Source of the DNA: Dechloromonas agitata is5
GTDB lineage: Bacteria; Pseudomonadota; Gammaproteobacteria; Burkholderiales; Rhodocyclaceae
Length of the DNA: 64,000 bases
Assembly (NCBI RefSeq): GCF_000519045.1
Contig: NZ_KI912532.1
Span: forward strand, 310,001 to 374,000
Direction: 5' to 3'
In this document: in pieces, positions 53,009 to 62,178 of the stretch
How positions within the stretch are numbered: the stretch's first letter is position 1
How the letters are laid out: each line of letters starts with the position of its first letter
Translations under genes and position numbers: made by a program
Notes under the pieces: generated by a model
Told to the model about the DNA's origin: nothing
Database searches by the model: none
Seen by the model: only the letters and a program-made list of their open reading frames with translations

Positions 53009-53390
53009 GGAAAGCCGGCCGATAAGCCGGGTTCTGTTCCCCCCTTGCGGGGTTCGGCAATCATTCCTCTAGACCTGCCGTCACCGACAGGCTCAAGCAA
53101 CCTACCCGGAAGCAGCGCGGGCCACGCCTCAGCTTCCCTATTTGGTCTTGCTCCGGATGGGGTTTGCCGTGCCGTCCGCCGTTACCGTGGACGCGGTGAG
53201 CTCTTACCTCGCCGTTTCACCCTTACCTGATCCCCTTGCGGGGCCATCGGCGGTTTGCTTTCTGTTGCACTTTCCGTCGCCTTCGCCTTGCGGCTTATAG
53301 CGCCCAGCCGTTAGCTGGCATCCTGCCCAGTGGAGCCCGGACTTTCCTCCCGATACCGAAGTATCCAGCGATTGCCTGGCCGACTTTCCG
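53009..53390 (-). ncRNA. rnpB: RNase P RNA, bacterial type A
   Basis: Minus-strand features: GGAGGAAAGTCCGGGCTCC near the 5' end, the conserved GTAAGAGCTCACCG, GGTAACGGCGG and GGGTGAAACGG segments, and the 3' end AACCCGGCTTATC. Length of about 380 nt fits. A TATAAT -10 (ATTATA at 53397-53402 on the plus strand) lies just upstream of the inferred 5' end. Several plus-strand open frames here are artefacts. Ends are approximate to a few nt. Confidence 0.95.
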
Positions 53391-53396
53391 GGGCGG

Positions 53397-53402
53397 ATTA
53401 TA
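53397..53402 (-). promoter_or_regulatory. -10 element of rnpB
   Basis: The minus-strand TATAAT ends 7-8 nt before the inferred rnpB 5' end. A clear -35 is not visible. Confidence 0.6.
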
Positions 53403-53437
53403 CGCTGGCCGCGCCCATCCGACGGCGCGCCGGATGA

Positions 53438-53596
53438 TCAGCAATTCCCCTTCTTGGCCTGGCCCGGCGGGCAGAAACCGCCATCGTGGCGCGGCCCCGG
53501 GCCATTGGGATCGACAACAACGCTGCCGGCCGGGGTATACACGGCACATCCGGCGAGCATCAGGCTGACGACAAGGGCAGTAATCAAGGCTTTCAT
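53438..53596 (-). CDS. Small putative lipoprotein
   Basis: A 52-residue protein: an N-terminal hydrophobic signal with lipobox LAGC, then a Pro/Gly-rich tail with FCPPGQAKKGNC carrying two C-terminal cysteines. ATG 53596 has GGAG a few nt upstream; the frame extends further upstream without support. Such tiny lipoproteins are common in betaproteobacteria but have no known role. It lies 35 bp upstream of the rnpB -10. Confidence 0.6.
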   Translation of the reverse strand: MKALITALVVSLMLAGCAVYTPAGSVVVDPNGPGPRHDGGFCPPGQAKKGNC

Positions 53597-53660
53597 GGTG
53601 CGCTCCATTGTGTTTGGCTGGGGAACTTCCTGATTATAGGGTGGCAACAATCCGGCAGCA

Positions 53661-54563
53661 TCAACGGTCCCAGTACGGCGTCGGTCCAAAACGGTCGATC
53701 AGGAAATCGATGAAGGCGCGGACCTTGAGCGGCAAATGCCGGTTGGGCAGATGCACGGCATAAATGAAGCGCTCGGTCGGGACATAACCCGGCAGCACCT
53801 CGACCAGGCGCCCTTCCTGCAGATCCTTGCCGACGATGAAGGTGGGCAGCAAGGCCAGCCCCAGGCCGCCGAGCACGGCCTGCGACAGCGCCTCATCGTC
53901 GTTGATGCGCAGGGTGCCGGATACCGGGATCGAGACATCACCGTTGTAGCCGTTGAGATGCCAGACGCCCTGGGTATCGAGAAAAGTGTAGTCCAGGCAG
54001 TTGTGTTCGCCGAGATCCTCCGGCACCAGCGGAATGCCACGCCGGCTCAGGTAGGCGGGGCTGGCGCAGATTTTCCGGCGGATCGGCGCCAGCTGGCGGG
54101 CGACCAGGTTCAGGCCGGGCTCCCGGGTAATGCGCAGGGCGATGTCGTAGCCCTCGTCGGCCAGATCGACCAGGCGGTCGCTGATCGTCAGGTCCACGGT
54201 CAGGTCGGGGTAGAGCGCCATGAAATCGGGCAGCGCCGAGGCGACATGCATGGTGCTGAAGGCGACCGGCGCGCTGATCTTCAGTTTGCCGCGCGGTTCC
54301 TGATGCAGGCGGGAGATGGTCGTGTCAGCCTGGCCCACTTCCTCAAGGATGCGGTCGCAATGCTCGAAATAGGCTTCGCCGACATCGGTCAGACTCAGGC
54401 TGCGCGTGCTCCGGTGCAACAGCCGGACACCGAGCGAACTCTCGAGGCGGGCAATGGCCTTGCTGACCCGCGACTTGGAGACATCGAGCCGCCGTGCCGC
54501 TTCGGAAAAGCTCCGGACCTTGACCACATGGGCAAAGAACAGCATGTCATTGACGTCGTGCAC
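53661..54563 (-). CDS. LysR-family transcriptional regulator (CrgA/AaeR group)
   Basis: A 300-residue LysR regulator: HTH (SFSEAARRLDVSKSRVSKAI) and effector domain (LKISAPVAFSTMHVASALPDF). The GTG start at 54563 lacks a strong ribosome site; ATG 54545 is an alternative that would trim the N-terminus by 6 residues. It is divergent from gdhA with a 343-bp gap. Its target is unknown. Confidence 0.88.
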   Translation of the reverse strand: MHDVNDMLFFAHVVKVRSFSEAARRLDVSKSRVSKAIARLESSLGVRLLHRSTRSLSLTDVGEAYFEHCDRILEEVGQADTTISRLHQEPRGKLKISAPVAFSTMHVASALPDFMALYPDLTVDLTISDRLVDLADEGYDIALRITREPGLNLVARQLAPIRRKICASPAYLSRRGIPLVPEDLGEHNCLDYTFLDTQGVWHLNGYNGDVSIPVSGTLRINDDEALSQAVLGGLGLALLPTFIVGKDLQEGRLVEVLPGYVPTERFIYAVHLPNRHLPLKVRAFIDFLIDRFGPTPYWDR

Positions 54564-54906
54564 CGCGCGCCCCGATTGTTATCAAAATGGAAACAGTTTT
54601 ATTCGAAAAGAGCGGCTTATCAAGCCCTGCATCCAACTCTATTATCGTAGCCTCAATCAACGGCCGAAGCTGCTTTCTCAAAAAACATCTTAAAAATCAC
54701 TGAGAATGCCCATCATCAGCTCACTTGCCAAGGCCGTTGGCGCAATCGACTGCGCCCTTTTTCATACCCCCAGAAAATTCTGCACCAAGTCAGGGCATTT
54801 ATTGTTGCCATCTGACTATCAATTTGCGCTCACCAACCCGGGCAAAACACCCCGGATTGCGCGCAGTTGCAGACGATTCACCACATGACGAGCCAAGGAA
54901 GAGACG
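54564..54906. other. 343-bp intergenic region, LysR gene / gdhA
   Basis: This gap is AT-richer than its surroundings. It holds a terminator-like hairpin at 54739-54762 and presumably the LysR gene promoter and the gdhA promoter. A 60-codon frame (54706-54888) has no ribosome site and no family match. No tRNA or riboswitch is recognised. Confidence 0.5.
54739..54762 (+). terminator. Terminator-like hairpin upstream of gdhA
   Basis: GGCGCA (54739-54744), loop ATCGAC, TGCGCC (54751-54756) followed by CTTTTT. On the plus strand it would stop a short upstream transcript (an sRNA or attenuated leader), 145 bp before gdhA. Confidence 0.6.
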
Positions 54907-56250
54907 ATGCGATACAAGAATTTTGAGGATTTCATTGGGCAAGTAGCCAACCGCAACCCGGGCCAGCCGGAATTTCTGCAGGCGGTGACCGAGGTCATCG
55001 AGAGCCTGTGGCCCTACATCGCCCAGCACCCGAAATACGCCGAACACGGCCTGCTCGACCGTCTGGTCGAACCCGAACGCGTCATCATGTTCCGCGTCTC
55101 CTGGGTCGATGACCATGGCGATGTCCAGGTCAATCGTGGCTACCGCATCCAGCACTCCTCGGCCATCGGCCCCTACAAGGGCGGCCTCCGCTTCCACCCG
55201 TCGGTCAACCTGTCCATCCTCAAGTTCCTGGCCTTCGAGCAGACCTTCAAGAACGCGCTGACCACCCTGCCCATGGGGGGCGGCAAGGGGGGTTCCGACT
55301 TCGATCCGAAGGGCCGCAGCCCGGGCGAAGTCATGCGCTTCTGCCAGGCCTTCGTCAGCGAACTGTTCCGCCATGTCGGTTCCGATACCGATGTGCCGGC
55401 GGGCGACATCGGCGTCGGCGGCCGCGAGGTCGGCTTCATGGCCGGCATGTACAAGAAGCTGGCCAACCGCGCCGACTGCGTGTTCACCGGCAAGGGCCTG
55501 AGCTTCGGCGGCTCGCTGATCCGTCCGGAAGCCACCGGCTACGGCACCGTCTATTTCGCCGAAGAAATGCTCAAGCAGCAGGGCCGCAGCTTCGACGGCC
55601 TGCGCGTCAGCGTCTCCGGCGCCGGCAACGTCGCCCAGTATGCTGTCGAGAAGGCCATGGCGATGGGTGCCAAGGTGGTCACGGTGTCCGATTCGAGCGG
55701 CACAGTGATCGACGAGAGCGGCTTCACGCCGGAAAAGCTGGCTGAACTGATGGAAGTGAAGAACCACCTCTACGGCCGCGTCAGCGATTACGCCCAGCGC
55801 GTCGGCGCCACCTTCCAGCCGGGCGTCCGTCCCTGGCACGTGCCGGTCGACGTCGCCCTGCCCTGCGCCACGCAGAACGAACTGGACGGCGAGGATGCCA
55901 AGACCCTGCTCAAGAACGGCGTGATCTGCGTGGCCGAAGGTGCCAACATGCCGTCGACCGCCGATGCCGTGAGGGTTTTCGAAAGCAACGGCGTGCTCTA
56001 CGCCCCGGGCAAGGCGAGCAATGCCGGCGGCGTCGCCACCTCCGGCCTGGAGATGAGCCAGAACGCAATGCGCCTCTCCTGGCAACGCGACGAGGTCGAT
56101 TCCCGCCTGCACGAGATCATGTGCAACATCCACGAAGCCTGCCTGGTCTATGGCCGCGACGCCAACGGCAAGGTGAGCTACGTGAATGGCGCCAACATCG
56201 CCGGCTTCGTCAAGGTTGCCGACGCCATGCTGGCCCAGGGTGTCATTTAA
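54907..56250 (+). CDS. gdhA: NADP-type glutamate dehydrogenase
   Basis: A 447-residue hexameric GDH that interconverts 2-oxoglutarate plus ammonium and glutamate. The catalytic-lysine region (GPYKGGLRFHPSV), TLPMGGGKGGSDFDPKGRS and the coenzyme domain GAGNVAQYAVEKA are intact. A 447-residue length and this N-terminus fit the NADP(H) assimilatory type. An AAGGAAGAG ribosome site precedes the ATG. Confidence 0.95.
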   Translation: MRYKNFEDFIGQVANRNPGQPEFLQAVTEVIESLWPYIAQHPKYAEHGLLDRLVEPERVIMFRVSWVDDHGDVQVNRGYRIQHSSAIGPYKGGLRFHPSVNLSILKFLAFEQTFKNALTTLPMGGGKGGSDFDPKGRSPGEVMRFCQAFVSELFRHVGSDTDVPAGDIGVGGREVGFMAGMYKKLANRADCVFTGKGLSFGGSLIRPEATGYGTVYFAEEMLKQQGRSFDGLRVSVSGAGNVAQYAVEKAMAMGAKVVTVSDSSGTVIDESGFTPEKLAELMEVKNHLYGRVSDYAQRVGATFQPGVRPWHVPVDVALPCATQNELDGEDAKTLLKNGVICVAEGANMPSTADAVRVFESNGVLYAPGKASNAGGVATSGLEMSQNAMRLSWQRDEVDSRLHEIMCNIHEACLVYGRDANGKVSYVNGANIAGFVKVADAMLAQGVI

Positions 56251-56284
56251 CCAGCCGATCGCCACTGACTGACGGAGGACTGCC

Positions 56285-56515
56285 ATGTTCCACGAATATC
56301 GCGACCTGATAACCGAACTGAAGACGAGCGACCGTTACTTCCAGAACCTGTTCGAGAAGCACAACACGCTCGACCAGAAGATCAAGAACATGGAAGCCCA
56401 CCTGGAACCGGGCACACCGGACGAGATCGAGGTTCTGAAGAAGAAGAAGCTGGCCATCAAGGACGAGCTTTACACCCTGCTCCAGAAAATCAGTCTCAGC
56501 CGCGTCAAGGCCTGA
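56285..56515 (+). CDS. YdcH-family (DUF465) small protein
   Basis: A 76-residue helical protein of the DUF465 group (FHEYRDLITELKTSDRYFQNLFEKHN...L). GGAGG precedes the ATG. These proteins are widespread and short, forming a coiled-coil hairpin; function is not established. It follows gdhA by 34 nt. Confidence 0.85.
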   Translation: MFHEYRDLITELKTSDRYFQNLFEKHNTLDQKIKNMEAHLEPGTPDEIEVLKKKKLAIKDELYTLLQKISLSRVKA

Positions 56516-56521
56516 CGCGGC

Positions 56522-56779
56522 ATGAGGTCAGGACATCGCCAGGCGACCGCATCAACCGGCCAGCACTATGAGCGCCATCCGGTCAGCTGCGACATCGAGG
56601 GCGATGTCTACTCCGGCCACTACTGGGTGGCTGGCATGATCCTCGTCGTCTCCACCGCGACCGGTGGCACCAGCCGGCAGCTGGCTGGCCAACCACCGGC
56701 CGTGTTGGCCAGAACCCTGCTCAGGGAATTCATTCTGGCCAGGCGCGACAACCCGGCCGCCCTTTCCGGCCAGGGTTGA
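56522..56779 (+). CDS. Hypothetical protein
   Basis: An 85-residue frame. The segment CDIEGDVYSGHYWVAGMILVVST is a compact beta-rich motif that looks like a real domain, but I know of no function. It begins 6 nt after the YdcH stop without a visible ribosome site; the N-terminal 20 residues may be over-extended. Confidence 0.5.
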   Translation: MRSGHRQATASTGQHYERHPVSCDIEGDVYSGHYWVAGMILVVSTATGGTSRQLAGQPPAVLARTLLREFILARRDNPAALSGQG

Positions 56780-56786
56780 CGCACCA

Positions 56787-56817
56787 CGGCAAGGCCCGCC
56801 CCTGGCGGGCTGTGCCG
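56787..56817. terminator. Hairpin between the 56522 gene and lrp
   Basis: GCCCGCC (56794-56800) and GGCGGGC (56804-56810) form the inner stem; CGGCA (56787-56791) and TGCCG (56813-56817) extend it outward. It lies between convergent stops. Confidence 0.6.
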
Positions 56818-56818
56818 C

Positions 56819-57286
56819 TTATTCCCCGAGGGGCAAGGTTGCCCGCTCGATCACCTTGCGCAGCACGAAACTGGTATGCACGCCGGTCACGCCGGGAATC
56901 CGGGTAATCCGGTTGAGCAGCAGATCCTGGTAGGCATCCATGTCGCGCACCACGACCTTCAACTGGTAATCCGACTGCTGGCCGGTGATAAGCAGGCATT
57001 CCAGCACTTCCGGTATGTCGGCGATGGTCGCCTCCAGGTTGGCGAAGCGTTCCGGGGTGTGCTGATCCATCGAAATGCCGATCAGCGCCATCAGGCTCAG
57101 GCCGAGCTTCTTGGCGTCAAGATGAGCGCGGTAGCCGGCGATCAGGCCGGACTCCTCCAGCGTCCGGACACGACGCAGGCAGGGTGACGGCGACAGGCCG
57201 ATGCGATCAGCCAGATCCTGATTGCTGATGCGCCCATCGGCCTGCAGGATGGCGAGAATTTGCCGATCATAGCGATCTAGCTGCAC
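56819..57286 (-). CDS. Lrp/AsnC-family transcriptional regulator
   Basis: A 155-residue Lrp-type regulator: HTH (ISNQDLADRIGLSPSPCLRRVRTLEE) and a RAM ligand domain (VLECLLITGQQSDYQLKVVV). It is divergent from leuA by 131 bp, suggesting amino-acid-dependent control of leucine synthesis. The ligand is not read from sequence; leucine is the natural inference from the neighbour. Confidence 0.93.
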   Translation of the reverse strand: MQLDRYDRQILAILQADGRISNQDLADRIGLSPSPCLRRVRTLEESGLIAGYRAHLDAKKLGLSLMALIGISMDQHTPERFANLEATIADIPEVLECLLITGQQSDYQLKVVVRDMDAYQDLLLNRITRIPGVTGVHTSFVLRKVIERATLPLGE

Positions 57287-57304
57287 CTAATTTCTCCATT
57301 GAAT

Positions 57305-57319
57305 AAATTTACGCAATTT
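57305..57319. promoter_or_regulatory. Candidate Lrp operator between lrp and leuA
   Basis: AAATT (57305-57309), 5 nt, AATTT (57315-57319): a 15-bp inverted repeat in AT-rich DNA, of the geometry used by Lrp. It lies 18 bp from the lrp-family start and 98 bp from leuA. Confidence 0.5.
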
Positions 57320-57417
57320 TCTGCCAATATTAAGCCGAACAAGACAGCAATACGCAAGCACCTGCTTCGCGCTTTTACGTAAGATTCCGCCATCGCAAAG
57401 TTTTTTGGAGCTGCCCC

Positions 57418-59115
57418 ATGATCCGCCAACCCGCCACCAAATACACCGCCTTTCCGCCGGTCCGGATGACCGACCGCCAGTGGCCGAACCGCGTCATCGA
57501 GCGGCCGCCGGTCTGGATGAGCACCGATCTCCGCGACGGCAACCAGGCGCTTTTCGAGCCAATGAATGCCGACAAGAAGATGCAGATGTTCAAGATGCTC
57601 TGCGCCATCGGTTTCAAGGAAATCGAAGTCGCCTTCCCCTCGGCCTCCGAAACCGAATTCGGCTTCGTCCGCCAGCTCATCGAGGGGGGCCACATCCCGG
57701 ACGACGTGACCATCGAAGTGCTCACGCAAGCCCGCGAACACCTCATTCGCCGCACCTTCGAAGCCCTGAAGGGCGCCAAGAAGGCCATCGTGCACGTCTA
57801 CAACGCGACCTGCCCGACCTTCCGCGACACGGTCTTCAACATGAGCAAGGCCGAGGTCGTGCAGATGGCCGTCGAGGCCGTCCAGCTCATCAAGGCCGAA
57901 GCCGAGGCGATGCCGGAAACCGAGATCACGCTTGAATACAGCCCGGAACTCTTCACCGCCACCGAGCTCGATTTCGCCAAGGAAGTCTGCGACGCCGTCA
58001 CCGCCACCTGGGGCGCCACCCCCGAGCGCAAGGTCATCCTCAACCTCCCAACCACGGTCGAGATCGCCACGCCGAACATCTACGCCGACCAGATCGAGTG
58101 GATGCATCGCCATCTCGAACGTCGCGACAGCGTCATCATCAGCCTCCACCCGCACAACGACCGCGGCACCGCCGTCGCCGCCGCCGAACTCGGCCTCATG
58201 GCCGGCGCCGACCGTGTCGAGGGCTGCCTCTTCGGCAACGGCGAGCGGACCGGCAACGTCGACCTCGTCACCCTCGCCCTCAACATGTACACGCAAGGCG
58301 TTCATCCGGGTCTCGATTTCTCGGACATCAATGCCGTTGCCCGCACCTTCGAACACTGTAGCCAGCTCCCGATCCATCCGCGCCACCCGTACGTCGGGGA
58401 TCTCGTATTCACGGCCTTCTCCGGCTCCCACCAGGACGCCATCAAGAAGGGGTTCTCTGCTCAAAAGGCGGACGAGCAATGGGCAGTGCCCTACCTCCCG
58501 ATCGACCCGGCCGACGTCGGCCGCAGCTACGATTCGGTGATCCGGGTGAACAGCCAGTCGGGCAAGGGCGGCATCGCCTACCTGATGGAAACCGAACACG
58601 GCATCGTCATGCCGCGTCGCTTGCAGGTCGAGTTTTCCGGTGTGGTGCAGAAGCACACCGACACCCACGGCGGCGAGGTGAGCGCCGGCGACATCTGGCA
58701 GTTGTTCAGCGCCGCCTACCTCGACGCGACCAGCCCGGTGCGCTATCGCGAACATCATCTCTTCGAACACGGCCATGGAGAAGACATGCGCCAGGGCATC
58801 CGCCTCTCGGTCGACATCAACGGCGTGCCGCACCTCCTCACCGGCGAAGGCAACGGCCCGATCAACGCCGCCATGCACGCCCTCGAAACGGCCGGCATCA
58901 AGGTCCAGGTACGCAGCTACGAGGAACGCTCGATGGTACCGATGGGCGAGGACGGCAACGCCCGCGCCTGCGCCATCGTCGAGATGGCGGCCAGCGGCCG
59001 GGGGGAAACCTTCGGCGTCGGCATCGACAGCAACATCGTCACCGCCTCGCTCAAGGCCATCATCAGCGGCATCAACCGCCTCGGCCTCGCCGGCCGGGCG
59101 GAACAGGCGGCGTAA
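57418..59115 (+). CDS. leuA: 2-Isopropylmalate synthase (long type)
   Basis: A 565-residue LeuA that condenses acetyl-CoA and 2-oxoisovalerate at the first step of leucine synthesis. The TIM-barrel motifs [29 protein letters not shown] and the C-terminal regulatory domain (from about residue 430) are visible. The sequence matches the long yeast/actinobacterial-type subfamily, not the short E. coli type. A GGAG ribosome site precedes the ATG. No leuBCD genes are in the window. Confidence 0.94.
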   Translation: MIRQPATKYTAFPPVRMTDRQWPNRVIERPPVWMSTDLRDGNQALFEPMNADKKMQMFKMLCAIGFKEIEVAFPSASETEFGFVRQLIEGGHIPDDVTIEVLTQAREHLIRRTFEALKGAKKAIVHVYNATCPTFRDTVFNMSKAEVVQMAVEAVQLIKAEAEAMPETEITLEYSPELFTATELDFAKEVCDAVTATWGATPERKVILNLPTTVEIATPNIYADQIEWMHRHLERRDSVIISLHPHNDRGTAVAAAELGLMAGADRVEGCLFGNGERTGNVDLVTLALNMYTQGVHPGLDFSDINAVARTFEHCSQLPIHPRHPYVGDLVFTAFSGSHQDAIKKGFSAQKADEQWAVPYLPIDPADVGRSYDSVIRVNSQSGKGGIAYLMETEHGIVMPRRLQVEFSGVVQKHTDTHGGEVSAGDIWQLFSAAYLDATSPVRYREHHLFEHGHGEDMRQGIRLSVDINGVPHLLTGEGNGPINAAMHALETAGIKVQVRSYEERSMVPMGEDGNARACAIVEMAASGRGETFGVGIDSNIVTASLKAIISGINRLGLAGRAEQAA

Positions 59116-59132
59116 CGCCCACCCCGGGATGT

Positions 59133-59759
59133 TCAGCCGATGGACATCCCGGCCAGCCACATTCGCCCACCCGGCGAAGCCAGCCAGATCAGCGCCGCGA
59201 CATTGAGTGCGACCGTCCCCCAGAAGACCGCCCGGAATTCGGCCTTGACCGACTTGTGGCGAATCAGCCGCTGCGCCAGCAAAGCCCCCGGCCAACCACC
59301 GACCAGGGCCCACAGATGCAACGTCGACTCCGGCGTTCGCCAGGCGCCATGGGCGGCAGCCGATTTATCCCAGGCATACAGGGCAAAGCTGACCAGGCTG
59401 GCCGCGCCGTAGACGGCAAACCAGTATGCGGGCAGTTTCCAGAGCGTACCGAGCCCAAGCAGCAGCAGGGCGAATAGCACGATAGGCAGCAGGGATATCT
59501 GCCCTCTCACGCTGTCGCCCGACACTTTCGATTTAACCGCAGGACGGCGCTTCATCAACCGGCTGACACGCACTGCGCGCTTTTTTCCATCGCCGTTCAG
59601 TTCAATCTCGAAAGCCAACTGCTCGCCGATTGTCGGGCGAGGGCTGCCAGGAGGAAACGATTTGATGTGCACAAAAACTTCCTGGCCACCGTTATAGGGA
59701 GTAATGAACCCGAAGCCGCGCTCATCATCCCAACGGGTCAGCTGTCCCTCGATCTTCAC
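59133..59759 (-). CDS. Cold-shock domain-DUF1294 fusion protein
   Basis: A 208-residue protein. The N-terminal about 70 residues are a cold-shock/OB fold with RNP1 (RGFGFI) and RNP2 (VFVHI), so it should bind single-stranded nucleic acid. The C-terminal half is DUF1294 with three or four membrane segments (SLLPIVLFALLLLG; WDKSAAAHGAWRTPE). GTG start with GAGG upstream. The combination is known in other proteobacteria, but function is not. Confidence 0.87.
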   Translation of the reverse strand: MKIEGQLTRWDDERGFGFITPYNGGQEVFVHIKSFPPGSPRPTIGEQLAFEIELNGDGKKRAVRVSRLMKRRPAVKSKVSGDSVRGQISLLPIVLFALLLLGLGTLWKLPAYWFAVYGAASLVSFALYAWDKSAAAHGAWRTPESTLHLWALVGGWPGALLAQRLIRHKSVKAEFRAVFWGTVALNVAALIWLASPGGRMWLAGMSIG

Positions 59760-59819
59760 CCGACGTACCTCTATGCAAAACGCAAATTTTGCACCATTTC
59801 ACCACTCACGCACAGGGTG

Positions 59820-60596
59820 TTAAACCAGCGCCCGCCGGCCCGGCCGGAATTGCCAGGTATCGTCGTAATAGGTGGCGTCTTCACTCTCCGGCACGACACC
59901 GGGGATACCCAGCAGCGGCAGGGGGTGGAAGTCGCGCGGGCGAACGAAACGACCGGCGGCCATGTCGGCGGCCAGCCAGCGATCGACGGCGGCGACCTGC
60001 TCGGCCCGTGGCCATGCCAGCCAGCTGGCATCGACCTCGTAGAGGACGGCCTTGGCCGTCAGGCCGCGAAAAGGCGCCAGCAGCGCCTCGTAGGTGGCGT
60101 GGCCGAAAACGACGAAACGCATGTCGCGGCGGACGGCGGCCCGCTGCTCGACGAACAGCTCGCGCCAGCGGAAATCGCGCAACAGGTTGAGCAGCTGGGG
60201 CTGGGCTGACAGCACGACGATGCCGCATTCGTCGAAATGGGTCAGCGCGTCGCGCACCCGGCCGCGGAGTTCGCCCGGCTGTTGCATGGCCCGCACATGG
60301 GCGGCGCTGATGGCATTCTTGGTCTGCGGAAAACTCAGCCAGACCAAGGCGTTGAAGAAGTCGTGCCAGTTGTCGGGGCGGGTCTCGACTTCGCCGCGCT
60401 CCCAGATGCGGCATTCATAGGCCTTGCCGTCATCCTGCGGTGGTACAAAGCGGACGCGCTGGCCACTGGCGACATGGCGGGGATGCTGCTCGGCCAGCGC
60501 GACAAGCGCCGCACTATCGGGCCGGGGCGGCAATTGATCCAGCCAGTGCCGCAGCGGGTCGAACAGGAAGGACGGGTAGGGGGAGCCGGTGCTCAC
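59820..60596 (-). CDS. DUF3025 family protein
   Basis: A 258-residue soluble protein with the DUF3025 core (WHDFFNALVWLSFPQTKNAI ... GRVRDALTHFDECGIVVLS). A GTG start overlaps the stop of the upstream lipoprotein gene (GTGA), so the two are probably translationally coupled. No enzymatic function is known. Confidence 0.83.
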   Translation of the reverse strand: MSTGSPYPSFLFDPLRHWLDQLPPRPDSAALVALAEQHPRHVASGQRVRFVPPQDDGKAYECRIWERGEVETRPDNWHDFFNALVWLSFPQTKNAISAAHVRAMQQPGELRGRVRDALTHFDECGIVVLSAQPQLLNLLRDFRWRELFVEQRAAVRRDMRFVVFGHATYEALLAPFRGLTAKAVLYEVDASWLAWPRAEQVAAVDRWLAADMAAGRFVRPRDFHPLPLLGIPGVVPESEDATYYDDTWQFRPGRRALV

Positions 60597-61033
60597 TCGT
60601 CAGTGGCAGGCTTGTCGGCGCCCTCTTCCTTGACGAAGGTCAGCACGCCCTTTTTGAGGCGGAAGGTACCCATCAGGGTGCCCATGCCCTCGGCCGGCTC
60701 GCTGTCCATCTTCGCCCAGCTCTCGCAGGTCTGCGTCTCGGTGGCAAACATCTTCTTGCCCGCCTTGATGATGAAAGCGCCGGACGGCACCTGGTAAACC
60801 TCGACCCGGGTCTTGTCGGTGCCGACGCCCAGGCTGTGGCGGCGCATGCAGACCGGCATGCGCGAGACGACGAAGAACAGGTTGACCTTGCTGTCCCAGA
60901 AATAGGGCTGTTCGCGGATCAGCGACAGGACATGCTCACGGCTGTTGTCGATTTCATACGTCGCGCCATCGTTCACGCAGGCGGTCAGCAACGGGGCGGC
61001 CAGCAAGGGAAGCAGCAGATGGCGCAGACGCAT
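60593..61033 (-). CDS. Hypothetical lipoprotein
   Basis: A 146-residue lipoprotein: signal peptide with lipobox LTAC (Cys19), then a soluble domain (YFWDSKVNLFFVVSRMPVCMRRHSLG) with no recognised family. Start ATG 61033 is chosen; the frame extends as a shadow of pyrC. It is coupled to DUF3025 (GTGA overlap) and begins 11 nt after the pyrC stop, suggesting pyrC-lipoprotein-DUF3025 co-transcription. Confidence 0.72.
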   Translation of the reverse strand: MRLRHLLLPLLAAPLLTACVNDGATYEIDNSREHVLSLIREQPYFWDSKVNLFFVVSRMPVCMRRHSLGVGTDKTRVEVYQVPSGAFIIKAGKKMFATETQTCESWAKMDSEPAEGMGTLMGTFRLKKGVLTFVKEEGADKPATDE

Positions 61034-61044
61034 GATGATTTTCC

Positions 61045-62076
61045 TTAGCGCATTTTCCAGGTCAGGGTTTCGCCGGCCCGCAGCGGCACGATGGTGTCGG
61101 TGCTCAGGTACGGGTAATCGGCCGGCACCGTCCAGCTTTCTTTGGCCAGCGTGATGGTGTCGGTGTTGCGCGGCAAGCCGTACCAGTCCGGGCCGTGGAA
61201 GCTGGCGAAGCCTTCCAGCTTGTCGAGCGCACCGGCCTGTTCGAAGGCTTCGGCGTAGAGCTCGATGGCGGCATAGGCGGTGTAGCAGCCAGCGCAGCCG
61301 CAGGCCGCCTCCTTGGCGCCCTTGGCGTGCGGCGCCGAGTCGGTGCCGAGGAAGAACTTGGGATTGCCGGAAATGGCCGCGGCGACCAGCGCCTCGCGGT
61401 GCGTTTCGCGCTTCAGCACCGGCAGACAATACCAGTGCGGCCGCACGCCGCCCTGGAAGATGGCGTTGCGGTTGTAGAGCAGGTGGTGGGCGGTGATCGT
61501 CGCGCCGACGTTGGCCGGCGTGGATGCGACAAACTCGGCGGCATCCTGGGTCGTGATGTGTTCCATCACCACCTTCAGTTTCGGGAAACGCTGGGTGAGC
61601 GGCGCCAGGACAGTGTCGATGAAGACCTTCTCGCGGTCAAAGAGATCGACCTTCGGATCGGTGACCTCGCCGTGCACGAGCAGCGGCAGGCCGACGCGCT
61701 CCATTTCGGCCAGCGTGTCATAGGCCTTCTCGATGGCGGTCAGGCCGGCGTCGGAATTGGTCGTCGCCCCGGCGGGGTAGAGCTTGACAGCCTTGACGAA
61801 GCCGGAGGCGGCCGCCCTGGCGATTTCGGCCGGCGGGGTGTTGTCGGTCAGGTACAGCGTCATCAGCGGCTCGAAGGCCAGGCCGGCCGGGAGCGCGGCC
61901 AGGATACGATCGCGGTAGGCAGCAGCCTGCTCGACGGTGGTGACCGGCGGCTTCAGGTTGGGCATCACGATGGCCCGGCCGAACTGGCGGGCGGTGTGCG
62001 GCAGAACGGCGGCCAGCGCCTCGCCATCGCGCAGGTGCAGGTGCCAGTCGTCGGGACGGGTAATGGTCAGTTGCAT
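61045..62076 (-). CDS. pyrC: Dihydroorotase
   Basis: A 343-residue class II dihydroorotase that cyclises carbamoyl aspartate in pyrimidine synthesis. The metal-site DWHLHLRDG, carboxylated-lysine VKLYPAG, LLVHGE, MEHITT and GTDSAPH motifs are all present. ATG 62076 ([14 protein letters not shown]) is chosen with GGAGG upstream; the longer frame to 62397 is a shadow of the opposite gene. It is divergent from the radical SAM gene. Confidence 0.95.
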   Translation of the reverse strand: MQLTITRPDDWHLHLRDGEALAAVLPHTARQFGRAIVMPNLKPPVTTVEQAAAYRDRILAALPAGLAFEPLMTLYLTDNTPPAEIARAAASGFVKAVKLYPAGATTNSDAGLTAIEKAYDTLAEMERVGLPLLVHGEVTDPKVDLFDREKVFIDTVLAPLTQRFPKLKVVMEHITTQDAAEFVASTPANVGATITAHHLLYNRNAIFQGGVRPHWYCLPVLKRETHREALVAAAISGNPKFFLGTDSAPHAKGAKEAACGCAGCYTAYAAIELYAEAFEQAGALDKLEGFASFHGPDWYGLPRNTDTITLAKESWTVPADYPYLSTDTIVPLRAGETLTWKMR

Positions 62077-62178
62077 ACTCGGGACATCCTCCAATAGTCG
62101 CATTCTAACAGGCCGAAAGGAGGACAGACCCACGGCCCCGGCTTCATTAGAATCCCCGGCTTCCCGTGAGGACACCCC

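Noticed and set aside
53045..53568. Plus-strand open frames over rnpB
   Set aside because: They run antisense through the RNase P RNA, which explains the sequence.
54706..54888. 60-codon frame upstream of gdhA
   Set aside because: No ribosome site, no family match and it runs through a terminator-like hairpin.
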